From: Cytobacillus firmus
Lineage (GTDB): Bacteria; Bacillota; Bacilli; Bacillales; Cytobacillaceae
Assembly: GCF_023612095.1 (NCBI RefSeq)
Contig: NZ_CP086235.1
Location: forward strand, 703,001-767,000
Length of the DNA: 64,000 nucleotides
Direction of reading: 5' to 3'
Positions within the stretch are counted from its first letter, which is position 1, and every line of letters begins with the position of its first letter. Positions 1 to 10,485 of this stretch are shown here, piece by piece. The notes beneath the pieces are model-generated. The model had not been told where the DNA came from and ran no database searches. It saw nothing but the letters and a program-made list of their open reading frames with translations. The position numbers were made by a program, and so were the translations under genes.

Positions 1-42
1 CTGCTCCGTAATCTCTTTCGCCAAACGTTCTTCTTTACGCAT
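1..42 (-). CDS. 5' end of an unidentified gene running off the left edge
   Basis: Only the first 14 codons are in the window. On the minus strand an ATG at 42 opens a frame reading MRKEERLAKEITEQ, preceded by a purine-rich ribosome binding site (AGAGGGGAAA) about six bases upstream. It is divergent from hprK. The residue string is too short and too charged to assign to a family. The 340-bp region between the two start codons carries a GntR/HutC-like dyad. Confidence 0.5.
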   Translation of the reverse strand, partial: MRKEERLAKEITEQ

Positions 43-139
43 GAGCTTTTCCCCTCTTTTTTTAAAATGAATAAACGTAATAAGAGCTAAAAAATAAATG
101 AATTCGCTTACATACTCATATTATCAAGGTTAAGTATAG

Positions 140-151
140 TTGTCTATACCA
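140..151. promoter_or_regulatory. NagR/DasR-like operator (dre-type dyad)
   Basis: TTGTCTATACCA is a near-palindrome resembling the dre sites of GntR/HutC-family regulators such as NagR (YvoA) and DasR. It sits inside a wider inverted repeat GTATAG-TTGT-CTATAC (135-150). It lies 98 bp upstream of the left-edge gene. In B. subtilis the nagA-nagB-nagR genes neighbour hprK, which makes a GlcNAc regulator plausible. This is an inference from motif similarity only. Confidence 0.35.
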
Positions 152-276
152 TTTATATATTTTATATGGGCATGTCACCATATCTATACGCAGAACAATC
201 CTGAAAATTGTCTTTTTTAAACAGGATTAAGCATATGGGCCTAGTGTTAAATTTTGAAAAAATCGACTTCAGAAAT

Positions 277-304
277 TTGGTTCTGGGTTAAAAAGTGCTA
301 AAAT
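277..304 (+). promoter_or_regulatory. Probable sigma-A promoter of hprK
   Basis: TTGGTT (277-282), a 16-bp spacer and TAAAAT (299-304) lie about 87 bp upstream of the hprK start. The rest of the 43-390 intergenic stretch is AT-rich and shows no further gene. Confidence 0.45.
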
Positions 305-390
305 GAATAAAGTGAAACTTCATGAACTTAAAGAATTAAAGCATATAAAGAGATCATCCGGCAGTGCCAGCATTAAAGGAGGAACCTATT

Positions 391-1326
391 TTGGTAAAAG
401 TGCGCACGAAAGATATTATAGAAAAGTTTGGGCTTGAATTGATTGCCGGAGAGGAAGGCATAAACCGGCCGATTACAACGAGTGATATTTCACGTCCTGG
501 CTTGGAGATGGCAGGTTATTTTGATTATTATCCGGCTGAACGCGTTCAATTGATCGGAAAAACGGAACTGTCTTTCGTTGAAACGTTAACAAATTCTGAG
601 CGGGAAATCCGGCTTGAACGCCTCTGTACAGATATTACGCCCGGCATAATCGTGACGAGAGGGCTTGATATCCCGGAAGAACTGATTGAAGCAGCCGAGA
701 GAGAATCAGTTCCGCTGCTTCGCTCCAAGCAAAAAACGACCCGTTTTTCCAGTCTGCTGACCAATTTTCTGGAAAGCAAGCTTGCTCCAACAACAGCTGT
801 TCACGGCGTCCTTGTTGATATTTATGGGGTAGGAGTGCTGATAACAGGTAAGAGCGGAGTAGGTAAAAGCGAGACGGCACTTGAATTAGTAAAACGCGGA
901 CACCGCCTTGTTGCAGATGACTGTGTGGAGATCAGGCAGGAAGATGAAGATTATCTGGTGGGAAATTCACCAGAATTGATCGAACATCTGCTTGAAATCC
1001 GCGGTCTCGGCATCATCAATGTAATGACTCTGTTCGGCGCAGGAGCTGTCCGTAGCTATAAAAAAATCTCTGTGGTTATGAATTTGGAGCTGTGGGACCC
1101 GAAAAAACAGTACGATCGTCTCGGCCTTGATGAAGAAAAAATGAAAATCATCGATACGGAGATTACGAAGCTGACCATTCCGGTAAGACCCGGACGAAAT
1201 CTCGCTGTCATCATTGAGGTGGCTGCCATGAATTTCCGCTTAAAGAGAATGGGAATGAATGCGGCGGAACAGTTCACGAACCGCCTTTCAGATGTGATCG
1301 AGGACGGAGACCATGATGATCGTTAA
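391..1326 (+). CDS. hprK: HPr kinase/phosphorylase
   Basis: Bifunctional enzyme that phosphorylates Ser46 of HPr and Crh with ATP and removes the phosphate again, setting CcpA-dependent carbon catabolite repression. The 311-residue product has the Walker A loop GKSGVGKS at about 153-160 and the family signature [11 protein letters not shown] near 200, followed by the conserved C-terminal stretch PVRPGRN. The TTG at 391 is chosen because AAAGGAGG lies seven bases upstream; a longer GTG-started frame from 364 would include that site. It is first in the hprK-lgt-yvoD-ppaX-yvoF order typical of Bacillus. Its substrate crh lies 17 kb downstream. Confidence 0.97.
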   Translation: MVKVRTKDIIEKFGLELIAGEEGINRPITTSDISRPGLEMAGYFDYYPAERVQLIGKTELSFVETLTNSEREIRLERLCTDITPGIIVTRGLDIPEELIEAAERESVPLLRSKQKTTRFSSLLTNFLESKLAPTTAVHGVLVDIYGVGVLITGKSGVGKSETALELVKRGHRLVADDCVEIRQEDEDYLVGNSPELIEHLLEIRGLGIINVMTLFGAGAVRSYKKISVVMNLELWDPKKQYDRLGLDEEKMKIIDTEITKLTIPVRPGRNLAVIIEVAAMNFRLKRMGMNAAEQFTNRLSDVIEDGDHDDR

Positions 1327-1349
1327 TCTGTGAAAACAGATCAATCATT

Positions 1350-1373
1350 TTTCAATCAAACGTTTGATTGAAA
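1350..1373. promoter_or_regulatory. 24-bp perfect palindrome, probable regulator binding site
   Basis: A perfect dyad whose central 20 bases are TCAATCAAACGTTTGATTGA lies between hprK and lgt. A 16-bp core copy recurs upstream of the carboxylesterase gene at 29987-30002. The symmetric, loop-less form suggests a dimeric TetR- or LacI-type repressor operator rather than a terminator, since no T-run follows. Confidence 0.5.
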
Positions 1374-1448
1374 GCTGTTAATCCTCACCAGGCTTCAAAA
1401 AAGTATAGATAAAGGGCGCAGCCGCGCTTTTCGAAAGGAAAAGTGATC

Positions 1449-2272
1449 ATGGACAACAATATTCAGCCGTTAGATCCGATTGCCATTTCTCTTGGGCCGA
1501 TTCAGGTCCACTGGTATGGCCTGATTATCGGCCTAGGCATTGCTCTGGCTCTCATTATCGCGATGAGGGAAGGGGAAAAAGGGGACTCCCTAAGGACATC
1601 TTTGCCGATTTAATGCTTTGGGCCATTCCCATTGCGATTATTTCCGCCAGGATCTACTATGTTATTTTTCAATGGGATTTTTATTCGCAGAACCCGGGTG
1701 AAATCATCAAAATATGGAATGGCGGAATTGCCATTCATGGAGCCTTGATTGGTTCTGTCATCACCGCATATGTTTTTGCAAAGAAAAAGAAAATATCGTT
1801 CTGGAAGCTTGCTGATATTGCAGCGCCAAGCATCATTTTGGGGCAGGCAATCGGCCGATGGGGAAACTTTATGAATCAGGAGGCGCACGGGAGGGAAGTC
1901 AGCCGGGCGTTCCTGGAGAATATGCATCTTCCTGAATTTATCATTAACCAAATGTATATTAACGGAGCTTATTATCATCCGACTTTTTTATATGAATCCA
2001 TCTGGAATATCGTTGGATTTATCATCCTTATCTTATTAAGAAGAGCAAACTTAAGGCGCGGGGAGCTTTTCCTCTCGTATGTTATCTGGTACTCGATCGG
2101 ACGTTTCTTCGTAGAAGGCCTCCGTACCGACAGCCTGATGCTTACTGAGAATTTAAGGATTGCTCAGACAATATCTATCGTTCTTATTATTGTGGCGCTG
2201 GTTCTGATTTTTTATAGAAGAGCAGAGGGTCATGCCAAAGCTCGTTATCTGGATAAAGCCGAGGGGAAATAA
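1449..2272 (+). pseudogene. lgt: Prolipoprotein diacylglyceryl transferase, frameshifted as written
   Basis: Lgt transfers diacylglyceryl from phosphatidylglycerol to the lipobox cysteine of prolipoproteins in the membrane. The frame from ATG 1449 ([16 protein letters not shown]) breaks after 54 codons at TAA 1611. The homologous sequence resumes in another frame ([16 protein letters not shown]) and runs to 2272 with the signature [13 protein letters not shown]. The break maps to AAAAAGGGG at 1576-1584; one extra A or G restores one protein of about 274 residues, normal for the family. It may be a real mutation or a homopolymer sequencing error. Other lipoprotein genes in the window (gerC, the 40876 and 55414 genes, the siderophore-binding protein) would need Lgt. 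Confidence 0.9.
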
Positions 2273-2291
2273 AGAATAGGGGAGAGTAGAA

Positions 2292-3239
2292 ATGCTGGTT
2301 GAATCATCCAAAAGGGGGCTGATGGCCGGCTTAAAAACAACATGGACACTCGGGAAAGTCATATTCCCGGTCACGCTGATTGTGGCACTGCTGCAGCATA
2401 CGCCGGTGCTTCCATGGGTTATCAAGCTGATCACACCCCTTATGAATTTGATTGGGCTGTCAGGAGATGCAGCCATACCGCTTGTTTTGGGGAACTTCTT
2501 GAATTTGTACGCCGGAATTGGAGCTATTCTTACGCTCGATTTAACGGTTAAAGAAGTGTTTATTATTGCCGTCATGCTGTCGTTTTCACATAATATGCTG
2601 ATTGAAACGGGAGTTGCTTTGAAGGTTGGCGTTAAGCTTTGGGTCGTTCTTACCGTCCGTTTCGGATTGGCGCTGTTGAGTGCCATTGTTATCAACCTTG
2701 TTTGGCAGGGCGGATCTGAAACGGCTAAGTACGGATTTATACCGGCAAAGGAAGAGCAGGTGTCGGGGGCATTGCCAATCCTGCTGGATGCACTGCTGAC
2801 GGCTTTGCTTGGCATTCTCCAGCTTGCCATCATCGTCATCCCGCTGATGATTATTATTCAGATTTTAAAAGATAAGCAATGGCTTGCTGTCTTTTCAAGA
2901 TGGATGGCGCCTGTGACCAGGGCACTTGGAATGAAAGAAAATACGTCTACAACCCTTGCAGCCGGATTGGTGATTGGCCTTGCCTATGGGGCGGGTGTCA
3001 TGATCCAGGCTGTAGAGGAAGATGGCGTCAGCAAAAAAGATGTAACGATCGCATTTATTTTCCTTGTAGCCTGCCACGCAGTCGTCGAAGATACACTGAT
3101 TTTCGTGCCGCTTGGCATTCCAGTGCTGCCGCTGCTGCTGATCCGTCTGGGTGTGGCGGTCATTCTGACACTGGTGGTGGCGATGATTTGGAACCGTGCT
3201 GATCTGGCAAAAAGAAAGGAAGCAACATATGAGCATTAA
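2292..3239 (+). CDS. yvoD: Nucleoside-recognition (Gate) domain membrane protein YvoD
   Basis: A 315-residue polytopic membrane protein with two repeated gate/nucleoside-recognition-type halves (about 20-140 and 160-300) rich in hydrophobic helices. The function is unknown, and a transport role is inferred only from the fold family. It follows lgt by 19 bp with the ribosome binding site GGGGAGAG. Its last codons overlap the ppaX start by 11 bp, so the two are translationally coupled. The position matches B. subtilis yvoD. Confidence 0.85.
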   Translation: MLVESSKRGLMAGLKTTWTLGKVIFPVTLIVALLQHTPVLPWVIKLITPLMNLIGLSGDAAIPLVLGNFLNLYAGIGAILTLDLTVKEVFIIAVMLSFSHNMLIETGVALKVGVKLWVVLTVRFGLALLSAIVINLVWQGGSETAKYGFIPAKEEQVSGALPILLDALLTALLGILQLAIIVIPLMIIIQILKDKQWLAVFSRWMAPVTRALGMKENTSTTLAAGLVIGLAYGAGVMIQAVEEDGVSKKDVTIAFIFLVACHAVVEDTLIFVPLGIPVLPLLLIRLGVAVILTLVVAMIWNRADLAKRKEATYEH

Positions 3240-3876
3240 CACACTATTATTTGATTTAGATGGAACATTAATTGACACAAACGAATTGATTATTTCCTCG
3301 TTTTTGCATACACTCGGAAAATATTATCCTGACCGCTATCAGCGGGAAGATGTTCTTCCGTTCATGGGGCCGACCCTGCATGAAACATTTGAGACCATCA
3401 ACCCTGAAAAAGTGGAGGAAATGATCTCAGTTTACCGGGAGTACAATATTAAGAACCACGACTTGCTTGTGAAGGAATTTGCCGGCGTGTTTGAAACGGT
3501 TCGGACTTTAAAAGAATCAGGATATAAACTGGGCATTGTTACGACGAAAGTTTCCAATGTAGTTGAAAAGGGCTTAAAGCTGACAAATCTTGATCAGTTC
3601 TTCGATGTGGTTGTCACGCTTGATCATGTGGAGAAGCCAAAGCCGGATCCGGAGCCAATCTTGAAGGCGTTGAGCCTGCTGGATGCGAAGCCGGAGGAAG
3701 CCATTATGGTCGGCGATAATTCACACGATATCGATGGCGGAAAAAACGCCGGCACGAAAACGGCTGGTGTAGCCTGGACAGCGAAAGGCATTGAATTCCT
3801 CGCGCGCTTTGAGCCGGATTATATGCTGGACAATATGGCTGACCTGCTCGATATTCTTGAGGCAGAAAACCAATGA
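3229..3876 (+). CDS. ppaX: Pyrophosphatase PpaX (HAD family)
   Basis: A HAD-superfamily hydrolase of 215 residues. In B. subtilis PpaX hydrolyses the pyrophosphate that HPr kinase/phosphorylase makes when it dephosphorylates Ser-P-HPr, so its presence in the hprK cluster fits. Motif [10 protein letters not shown] lies at residues 8-16, motif II threonine in the VTTK region near 108, and the motif III/IV region [11 protein letters not shown] near 163. ATG 3229 is preferred because AAAGGAAG precedes it; a longer frame from 3196 lacks a site. It overlaps yvoD upstream and yvoF (3873) downstream by ATGA. Confidence 0.93.
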   Translation: MSINTLLFDLDGTLIDTNELIISSFLHTLGKYYPDRYQREDVLPFMGPTLHETFETINPEKVEEMISVYREYNIKNHDLLVKEFAGVFETVRTLKESGYKLGIVTTKVSNVVEKGLKLTNLDQFFDVVVTLDHVEKPKPDPEPILKALSLLDAKPEEAIMVGDNSHDIDGGKNAGTKTAGVAWTAKGIEFLARFEPDYMLDNMADLLDILEAENQ

Positions 3877-4424
3877 GAAAAACGGAGCGTTTTCCGGTAG
3901 AGGGAGGAAATTCACTCTGGCATGTTTATAAAACGGTTCCGTTCCTGAAGGTTGTCAAAAACTTTATTGTGATTCAGCTTGCGCGCTATACGCCATTTCT
4001 GGGCATGAAGAATTGGCTCTACCGTAACTTCCTGAGAATGAAGGTGGGGGACCAGACATCATTTGCACTCATGGTGATGCTGGATGTCATGTTCCCGGAA
4101 AAAATAAGTGTCGGCCGCAACACGGTCATCGGCTACAACACGACAATCCTCGCTCATGAATATCTGATTAAGGAATACCGCCTCGGCCGGGTTGAAATTG
4201 GCAGTGAAGTCATGATTGGCGCTAATTCAACTATACTGCCGGGTGTCACAATCGGTGATGGTGCGATTATTTCAGCCGGAACGCTTGTCCATAAAGATGT
4301 CCCTGCCGGAGCCTTTGTCGGCGGCAACCCGATGCGTGTCATCTATACAAAGGAAGAGCTTGCCGCTCGCTGGGCGGACGATCCGATATATGGTACAGAT
4401 AAAAATAAAACTCCGCTTGCTTAG
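3873..4424 (+). CDS. yvoF: Hexapeptide-repeat acetyltransferase YvoF
   Basis: A 183-residue acyltransferase of the left-handed beta-helix class. Isoleucine/valine-rich hexapeptide repeats run from about residue 75 to 160 ([46 protein letters not shown]) and end in the [10 protein letters not shown] motif typical of maltose/serine acetyltransferase relatives. The acceptor is unknown. It starts inside the ppaX stop (ATGA overlap) and closes the hprK operon; an intrinsic terminator overlaps its last codons. Confidence 0.88.
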   Translation: MRKTERFPVEGGNSLWHVYKTVPFLKVVKNFIVIQLARYTPFLGMKNWLYRNFLRMKVGDQTSFALMVMLDVMFPEKISVGRNTVIGYNTTILAHEYLIKEYRLGRVEIGSEVMIGANSTILPGVTIGDGAIISAGTLVHKDVPAGAFVGGNPMRVIYTKEELAARWADDPIYGTDKNKTPLA

Positions 4425-4440
4425 GCTGGCGGAGTTTTTA
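4407..4440 (+). terminator. Intrinsic terminator of the hprK-yvoF operon
   Basis: AAAACTCCGC pairs with GCGGAGTTTT around a 13-nt loop and is followed by further T residues. The left arm lies within the last yvoF codons. Confidence 0.8.
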
Positions 4441-4493
4441 TAATCAATAACTTCAAATAACCTATAGAAAAAAGAACAAACTATATAAGTAAG

Positions 4494-4525
4494 CTCCTTT
4501 TTAAAAAAAGGAGTCTTTTTTATTT
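4494..4525 (+). terminator. Second hairpin with T-run before the his operon
   Basis: CTCCTTTTT and AAAAAGGAG form a short-loop stem followed by CTTTTTTATTTTT. It lies 55 bp after the first terminator and about 120 bp before hisZ, and probably insulates the his operon. Confidence 0.6.
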
Positions 4526-4643
4526 TTCTGTCTCTTTTGGTTGACGGAGCCGTGAATGCGCGTTAAACTACATATAACTTCAATCTACTACCATATTAGC
4601 GAACTAAAGGATTCGGAATTTTTAAGTCATAGAGGTGAATGGT

Positions 4644-5828
4644 TTGAGCCGATTATTTATGTTTGAAAAGCCGTTAGGCATGAGAGATACATTACCTGAT
4701 CTATACGAAAGAAAAGCTGCAGTCCGTACATCCATCCAGGAGGAAATGAAACGCTGGGGCTATCAGTTTATCGAAACGCCTGCACTTGAATACTACGAAA
4801 CAGTCGGGGCGGCTTCAGCGATATTGGATCAGCAGCTGTTCAAGCTTCTTGATCAGCAGGGCCATACCCTGGTGCTCCGGCCGGATATGACAGCGCCGAT
4901 TGCAAGGGTGGCAGCAGCCCGTCTCTTAAAAGACGAGCTGCCGATCAGGCTTGCGTATTCCGCCAATGTATACCGTGCACAGCAGCGGGAGGGCGGCAGG
5001 CCGGCTGAGTTTGAGCAAATCGGTGTTGAATGCATTGGCGATCATACGATTAGTGCGGATGGCGAAGGAATGGCACTCATGATCTCTGCTCTAAAAGAAG
5101 CAGGGCTTCAGAATTTTCAGCTTTCAGCAGGCCACATCGGCTTTGTCCGTGACTTTTTCCAGCAGATTTTAGGAACGGAAGAACGAGTGGAAAACCTGAC
5201 ACGATTTTTGTATGAGAAAAATTATGTAGGATACAGGGAGCATGTAAAGAGTCTGGCCCTTTCGTCCATTGATAAACAAAGGCTTCTTGATTTCCTTAAA
5301 TTAAGGGGCGGGGAAGAAGTCATTGAGATTGCCTATGGCCTTCTGGAAAACGGCACAGGAAAAAAGGCATTAGCCGAGCTTGAACAGCTTTGGAGCATTA
5401 TGCAGGACTATGGCCAGGAAGGCACAGTTAAATTTGATTTAACGCTTGTCAGCCATATGAGCTACTATACGGGCATTCTTTTTGAAGTATATGCAGGAAA
5501 TGTTGGTTTCCCGATCGGAAATGGAGGCCGCTATGATCTGCTGCTTCAAAAATTCGGAAAAGATACGGGGGCAACCGGCTTTGCCATCAGATTGGACCGC
5601 CTGCTGGAAGCGCTGGAAGACAGCCAGGAGGCTGAACCTGTTTACTGCATTTTATACAGTCCGGAACGCCGCAAAGAGGCATTCGATTTTGCGAAGAAAG
5701 AACGTTCTGCCGGAAAGAAAGTGGTCCTGCAGGATATTAGCGGTGTTAAGGACATAGATGCCTGCACCAGCCAGTATGAGGACATTACCTTTTTAGTCGG
5801 TAAAGCTGGAAAGGAGAGCATAAAATGA
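4644..5828 (+). CDS. hisZ: ATP phosphoribosyltransferase regulatory subunit
   Basis: HisZ is a histidyl-tRNA synthetase paralogue that forms an octamer with short-form HisG and gives it histidine feedback control. The product (about 394 residues) shows class II synthetase-like motifs: [13 protein letters not shown] at the start, [14 protein letters not shown] near 75-88, and GGRYDLLL near 290. TTG 4644 is preferred over GTG 4635 because AGAGGTG at 4631-4637 then sits at normal spacing; ATG 4659 is a further alternative. It is first in an eight-gene his operon and overlaps hisG by four bases. Confidence 0.93.
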   Translation: MSRLFMFEKPLGMRDTLPDLYERKAAVRTSIQEEMKRWGYQFIETPALEYYETVGAASAILDQQLFKLLDQQGHTLVLRPDMTAPIARVAAARLLKDELPIRLAYSANVYRAQQREGGRPAEFEQIGVECIGDHTISADGEGMALMISALKEAGLQNFQLSAGHIGFVRDFFQQILGTEERVENLTRFLYEKNYVGYREHVKSLALSSIDKQRLLDFLKLRGGEEVIEIAYGLLENGTGKKALAELEQLWSIMQDYGQEGTVKFDLTLVSHMSYYTGILFEVYAGNVGFPIGNGGRYDLLLQKFGKDTGATGFAIRLDRLLEALEDSQEAEPVYCILYSPERRKEAFDFAKKERSAGKKVVLQDISGVKDIDACTSQYEDITFLVGKAGKESIK

Positions 5829-6469
5829 GTGATGTTTTAACGATTGCGATGCCAAAGGGCCGCATATTTGAAGAAGCAGCTGAATTGCTCCGCCGTGCAG
5901 GCTTTCAACTGCCTCCGGAATTTGATGATTCACGCAAATTGATCATCGATGTGCCGGAAGAAAATTTCCGCTTTATCCTGGCAAAGCCGATGGATGTGCC
6001 AACATATGTGGAACATGGTGTAGCAGACCTTGGGATTGCCGGAAAGGACGTAATGCTTGAAGAAGAGCGGGATGTCTACGAGCTTCTTGATTTGAAAATT
6101 AGTGCCTGTTATCTCGCTGTTGCGGGACTGCCAAACACCAGGCTGAATGATGTGGCCCCTAAAATTGCTACAAAGTATCCGCAGATTGCGGCAGCGTATT
6201 TCCGTGAACAGGGGGAGCAGGTGGAGATCATTAAATTGAACGGCTCAATAGAACTGGCCCCGATGATCGGGCTGGCGGACCGGATCGTGGATATCGTATC
6301 AACCGGCCGGACACTGAAAGAAAACGGGCTCGTTGAATACGAAACCATTGTCGGAATCACATCAAGATTGATCGTCAATCCAGTCAGCTACCGTATCAAG
6401 GATGAACGCATCAGCGAGCTGGTTGGCCGGCTGACAGAAGTTATTTCAGGAGAAGAAATAAGCTCTTAA
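5825..6469 (+). CDS. hisG: ATP phosphoribosyltransferase, short form
   Basis: Catalyses the first committed step of histidine synthesis, joining ATP and PRPP to give phosphoribosyl-ATP. At 214 residues it is the short form without the C-terminal ACT-like regulatory domain, so it depends on HisZ, encoded immediately upstream with an ATGA-type overlap. Conserved segments are [11 protein letters not shown] at the start, [12 protein letters not shown] near 60, and the PRPP-binding loop [14 protein letters not shown] near 158-171. Confidence 0.96.
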   Translation: MSDVLTIAMPKGRIFEEAAELLRRAGFQLPPEFDDSRKLIIDVPEENFRFILAKPMDVPTYVEHGVADLGIAGKDVMLEEERDVYELLDLKISACYLAVAGLPNTRLNDVAPKIATKYPQIAAAYFREQGEQVEIIKLNGSIELAPMIGLADRIVDIVSTGRTLKENGLVEYETIVGITSRLIVNPVSYRIKDERISELVGRLTEVISGEEISS

Positions 6470-6485
6470 AAGGATGTAGAACCCT

Positions 6486-7757
6486 ATGAAAATTTTAAAA
6501 GTTGATGACCGGATTTCAATTAAACGGTCCGTTGATAACGGAACAGAAGAACAGCGGGCGATTGTAAAAAATATAATTGAAACAGTCCGCCAAAACGGCG
6601 ATCAGGCTTTAAAAGAATACACAGAAAAATTTGATGGCATCTCTCTGGATGAATTAAAGGTACCACAGGCTGAAATAGAAGAAGCTTTGAGTCAAGTGGA
6701 TGGAAAGATCCTTGAGATCATTAAAGAAGCTGCCGGAAATATCCGGTCTTTTCATGAAAAACAGCTCCGTCCTTCCTGGATGACAACAGAAGAGAACGGC
6801 ACAGTCCTTGGCCAAAAGATCACACCGCTTGATTCAGTCGGCCTGTATGTTCCGGGCGGAACGGCGGCATACCCGTCATCTGTACTCATGAATGTGATTC
6901 CTGCAAAGGTTGCGGGAGTCAAGAGAATCGTGATTACCTCTCCTCCTGATAAAAAGACTGGAAAGCTGCCTCCGGCTGTTCTGGCAGCAGCACACATCGC
7001 CGGTGCGGAAGAAGTCTATAAAGTAGGCGGAGCCCAGGCAATCGCTGCATTGGCATATGGAACTGAATCGATCCGGCCTGTCGACAAGATCACAGGTCCG
7101 GGGAATATCTACGTTGCCCTCGCAAAACGCGAAGTTTTTGGGGATGTGGATATAGATATGATTGCAGGTCCAAGTGAAATCGCTATATTGGCAGATGAGA
7201 CAGCACATGCGGAGGAAGTGGCGGCAGATTTATTATCACAGGCAGAACACGACCCGATGGCAAGCGCAGTCCTTGTGACACCATCATCTGCTTTGGCAGA
7301 AGCGGTGTCAGCAGAAGTGGAACGCCAGCTTGCCGAGCTGCCCCGCCAGGAAATTGCCGCTGGGTCCATCAGGAATTACGGAGCTATTTATGTGACGGAA
7401 AGCATGGATGAAGCGGTTGAAACGGTTAACAGCCTGGCTCCGGAACATCTTGAAATTTTAACAGTGAATCCAATGGAGCTTCTCGGGCGGATTCGTCATG
7501 CAGGAGCGATCTTCCTCGGAAGATTCAGCCCTGAACCGGTTGGCGACTATTTTGCCGGTCCAAACCACGTCCTGCCGACAAACGGGACAGCCCGTTTTTC
7601 AAGCCCGCTTAATGTGGAGGATTTTCAAAAGAAATCAAGCATTCTTTTATACAGTGAAAAAGCATTAAAGGATAATGGGGAAAAAATTGCGGCCTTTGCG
7701 CGTCTGGAAGGTCTTGAAGCCCATGCCAGATCCATTGAGACGAGACTAAGAAAATAA
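6486..7757 (+). CDS. hisD: Histidinol dehydrogenase
   Basis: Zinc enzyme that oxidises L-histidinol to L-histidine in two NAD-dependent steps, the last of the pathway. The 423-residue product shows [17 protein letters not shown] near 118, [14 protein letters not shown] near 203, the zinc/substrate segment SQAEHDPMA near 250, the catalytic region LAPEHLEIL near 318, and GPNHVLPT near 358. It starts 16 bp after hisG with AGGATGTAGA as ribosome binding site and is followed by hisB after 15 bp. Confidence 0.97.
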   Translation: MKILKVDDRISIKRSVDNGTEEQRAIVKNIIETVRQNGDQALKEYTEKFDGISLDELKVPQAEIEEALSQVDGKILEIIKEAAGNIRSFHEKQLRPSWMTTEENGTVLGQKITPLDSVGLYVPGGTAAYPSSVLMNVIPAKVAGVKRIVITSPPDKKTGKLPPAVLAAAHIAGAEEVYKVGGAQAIAALAYGTESIRPVDKITGPGNIYVALAKREVFGDVDIDMIAGPSEIAILADETAHAEEVAADLLSQAEHDPMASAVLVTPSSALAEAVSAEVERQLAELPRQEIAAGSIRNYGAIYVTESMDEAVETVNSLAPEHLEILTVNPMELLGRIRHAGAIFLGRFSPEPVGDYFAGPNHVLPTNGTARFSSPLNVEDFQKKSSILLYSEKALKDNGEKIAAFARLEGLEAHARSIETRLRK

Positions 7758-7772
7758 GCTGGAGGAATAATC

Positions 7773-8360
7773 ATGGCCAGAACTGCTGAAATTTCACGTA
7801 AAACCAATGAAACGAATATCACTCTATCCTTGAATATAGACGGCGAAGGCAAAAGCGATCTGGAAACAGGCGTGCCTTTTATGACACATATGCTGGACCT
7901 GTTTGCCAAGCACGGACAATTTGACTTGAACATCGTTGCAAACGGCGATACAGACGTGGATGACCACCACACAACAGAGGACATTGGCATCTGCTTAGGC
8001 CAGGTGCTGAAGGATGCTTTAGGAGATAAAAAAGGCATCAAGCGCTACGGAAATGCTTTTGTTCCAATGGACGAAGCGCTGGCTCAAGTTGTTGTTGACC
8101 TCAGCAACCGCCCTCACCTGGAGATGCGTGCCGAGTTCCCGAGCCAAAAGGTGGGGACATTTGATACAGAGCTAGTGCATGAATTTCTCTGGAAACTTGC
8201 GCTTGAAGCGAGAATGAACCTGCATGTCATCGTTCACTATGGACAGAATACACACCACATCATTGAGGCGATTTTCAAAGCGATGGCTCGTGCGCTGGAT
8301 GAAGCAACGACGATCGATCCGCGGATTAAGGGAGTTCCCTCAACGAAAGGGCTGTTGTAA
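7773..8360 (+). CDS. hisB: Imidazoleglycerol-phosphate dehydratase
   Basis: Removes water from imidazole-glycerol-3-phosphate to give imidazole-acetol phosphate. The 195-residue product is the monofunctional dehydratase without the phosphatase domain of enteric HisB; no histidinol-phosphatase gene is seen in this operon. Metal-binding His/Glu clusters are present: [10 protein letters not shown] near 69 and [13 protein letters not shown] near 154, with FMTHMLD near 36. GGAGG lies at 7762-7766. The hisH start follows the stop codon directly. Confidence 0.97.
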   Translation: MARTAEISRKTNETNITLSLNIDGEGKSDLETGVPFMTHMLDLFAKHGQFDLNIVANGDTDVDDHHTTEDIGICLGQVLKDALGDKKGIKRYGNAFVPMDEALAQVVVDLSNRPHLEMRAEFPSQKVGTFDTELVHEFLWKLALEARMNLHVIVHYGQNTHHIIEAIFKAMARALDEATTIDPRIKGVPSTKGLL

Positions 8361-8999
8361 ATGATCGGCATCATCGATTACGGAATGGGGAATTTGTTTA
8401 GTGTCAGTAAAGCACTTGAACGGTTGGAGGTTCCTTATTTCCTTTCTGAAAATAAGCTTGAGCTCCTGAAAGCAGACGCTTTAATTCTGCCGGGTGTCGG
8501 CTCTTTCAAGGATGCAATGAGTATCTTAAATTCTACTGGCCTGGCAGATCTGGTAAAGGAGTTTGCTGATACAGGCAAGCCGCTCCTTGGCATTTGCCTT
8601 GGCATGCAGCTTTTATTTGAGAGCAGTGAAGAGAATGGACTGACAGAAGGATTGCAGCTTCTGCCTGGCCAAGTGAGGCGGTTTCCCGGCACAACAGCAG
8701 AAGGTGAAACGTACAAAGTTCCGCATATGGGCTGGAACCGTCTTGAATTCCTGCAGGGCTCGCCGATTTTAAAAGGGCTTGATGAAGATTATGTCTATTT
8801 CGTCCACTCTTATTTTGTAGATACAAATGATAAAGAAGTAGTTATCAGCAGCAGCTTGTATGATGTAGATGTGCCGGCAGTAGTCGGCAGAGGCAATGTG
8901 TTCGGCATGCAGTTCCACCCGGAAAAAAGCAGTTCGCTCGGCATGGCGCTTTTACGCAATTTTACCGAGCTGGTTGAAGAAAGGATGTCTGTAAAATGA
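8361..8999 (+). CDS. hisH: Imidazole glycerol phosphate synthase, glutaminase subunit
   Basis: Class I glutamine amidotransferase that releases ammonia from glutamine and channels it to HisF. In 212 residues it shows the oxyanion strand [11 protein letters not shown] near 44, the nucleophile elbow [11 protein letters not shown] with Cys near 80, and the C-terminal His-Glu dyad in FHPEKSS near 190. The stop overlaps the hisA start (ATGA). Confidence 0.96.
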   Translation: MIGIIDYGMGNLFSVSKALERLEVPYFLSENKLELLKADALILPGVGSFKDAMSILNSTGLADLVKEFADTGKPLLGICLGMQLLFESSEENGLTEGLQLLPGQVRRFPGTTAEGETYKVPHMGWNRLEFLQGSPILKGLDEDYVYFVHSYFVDTNDKEVVISSSLYDVDVPAVVGRGNVFGMQFHPEKSSSLGMALLRNFTELVEERMSVK

Positions 9000-9727
9000 G
9001 TTTTACGATCTATCCGGCAATCGATATGAGAGGCGGCAAATGCGTCCGGCTCCTGCAGGGGGATTATGATAAGGAAACGGTGTATGGCGACTCTCCGTTT
9101 GATATGGCCAAAAAATTTACTGATGAAGGAGCAGACTGGATTCATATGGTCGATCTCGACGGGGCAAAGGATGGGAAGCAGGTTAATGATCAGTATGTCA
9201 TCCAGGCTGCCCGCGAACTTGGCGTCTCCGTTCAGATCGGTGGTGGCATCCGTACAGAAGAAGACATCCTTCATTATCTTGATAATGGTGTAACACGCGT
9301 AATTATTGGAAGCATTGCCATCTCCAATCCTGAGTTTGCTATTGAGATGATCCGCAAATATGGCAAAGCCATAGCGGTAGGGCTTGATGCGAAAAATGGC
9401 TATGTGGCCACACACGGCTGGCTTGAAACTTCTGAAGTAAAGGCAGTTGACTTGGGTAAGCGATTTGCCGACGCCGGTGCGGAAACATTTATTTTTACGG
9501 ATATCGCAACAGATGGGATGCTATCTGGGCCGAACGTTGAAGCTGTTCGCCTGCTTGCACGGGAAACCGGAAAAAGTGTAATTGCATCCGGCGGGGTCAG
9601 TCAGCTGGCTGATTTGGCGGAACTTCAGGAATACGCATCAGAAGGTGTCGCGGGGGCCATCGTTGGAAAGGCAATATATGAAGGCCGGTTTACCGTAGCG
9701 GAAGCTCTGAAAGAGGTGAAGGCATAA
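8996..9727 (+). CDS. hisA: ProFAR isomerase
   Basis: Amadori isomerase converting ProFAR to PRFAR, a (beta/alpha)8 barrel of 243 residues. The general-base aspartate is in [11 protein letters not shown] near position 8, with the phosphate-binding loops GGGIRT near 81 and ASGGVSQL near 199, and the second catalytic aspartate region FTDIATDGM near 167. It overlaps hisH by four bases, and its final base is the first base of the hisF start. Confidence 0.96.
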   Translation: MSFTIYPAIDMRGGKCVRLLQGDYDKETVYGDSPFDMAKKFTDEGADWIHMVDLDGAKDGKQVNDQYVIQAARELGVSVQIGGGIRTEEDILHYLDNGVTRVIIGSIAISNPEFAIEMIRKYGKAIAVGLDAKNGYVATHGWLETSEVKAVDLGKRFADAGAETFIFTDIATDGMLSGPNVEAVRLLARETGKSVIASGGVSQLADLAELQEYASEGVAGAIVGKAIYEGRFTVAEALKEVKA

Positions 9728-10485
9728 TGCTGACGAAACGCATCGTTCCCTGTCTGGATGTAAAGGACGGCCGTGTGGTAAAAGGAGTGCAATTTGTGCA
9801 GCTGCGTGATGCCGGAGACCCGGTTGAGCTTGCCCGCTTTTATGATGGGCAGGGAGCTGACGAGCTGGTTTTCCTCGATATCTCCGCTTCACATGAAGGG
9901 CGGAAGACAATGGTTGAAGTTGTGAAGGCTGTTGCGTCTGAGCTGGCCATTCCCTTTACAGTCGGCGGAGGGATAAACGCGCTTGAAGATATGAAGCGAA
10001 TTTTGCGGGCGGGGGCTGATAAGGTTTCTCTTAATACAGCTGCCGTAAATAATCCAGATCTAATTACAGAAGGGGCAAATTTCTTCGGATCACAGTGCAT
10101 CGTTGTGGCAATTGACGCTAAATACGATGAACAGCTCGGTTCCTGGCGCGTGTACACACATGGCGGACGGACACCGACTGATCTTGAAGTCATTGCCTGG
10201 GCCCGTGAAGCGGCCGAGCGCGGGGCTGGAGAAATTTTACTCACAAGCATGGACTCGGACGGTGAGAAAAAGGGCTTCGATATCCATCTGACGAAAGCAG
10301 TAAGCGAGGCGGTTTCGATTCCGGTTATTGCTTCTGGCGGGGCAGGAAACGCCGATCACTTTGCGGAAGCATTCATCGATGGAAAAGCGGATGCCGCATT
10401 GGCAGCATCTATTTTTCACTATAAAGAAACATCTGTTGCAGAAGTGAAATCTTTCATTAAGGAAAAAGGGGTGGTAGTCCGATGA
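9727..10485 (+). CDS. hisF: Imidazole glycerol phosphate synthase, cyclase subunit
   Basis: Barrel enzyme that condenses PRFAR with HisH-derived ammonia to imidazole glycerol phosphate and AICAR. In 252 residues it has the catalytic aspartate in [13 protein letters not shown] near 11, TVGGGI near 80, [13 protein letters not shown] (second aspartate) near 170, and [11 protein letters not shown] near 202. It is the partner of hisH, with hisA between them as in other bacilli, and its stop overlaps the hisI start. Confidence 0.97.
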   Translation: MLTKRIVPCLDVKDGRVVKGVQFVQLRDAGDPVELARFYDGQGADELVFLDISASHEGRKTMVEVVKAVASELAIPFTVGGGINALEDMKRILRAGADKVSLNTAAVNNPDLITEGANFFGSQCIVVAIDAKYDEQLGSWRVYTHGGRTPTDLEVIAWAREAAERGAGEILLTSMDSDGEKKGFDIHLTKAVSEAVSIPVIASGGAGNADHFAEAFIDGKADAALAASIFHYKETSVAEVKSFIKEKGVVVR

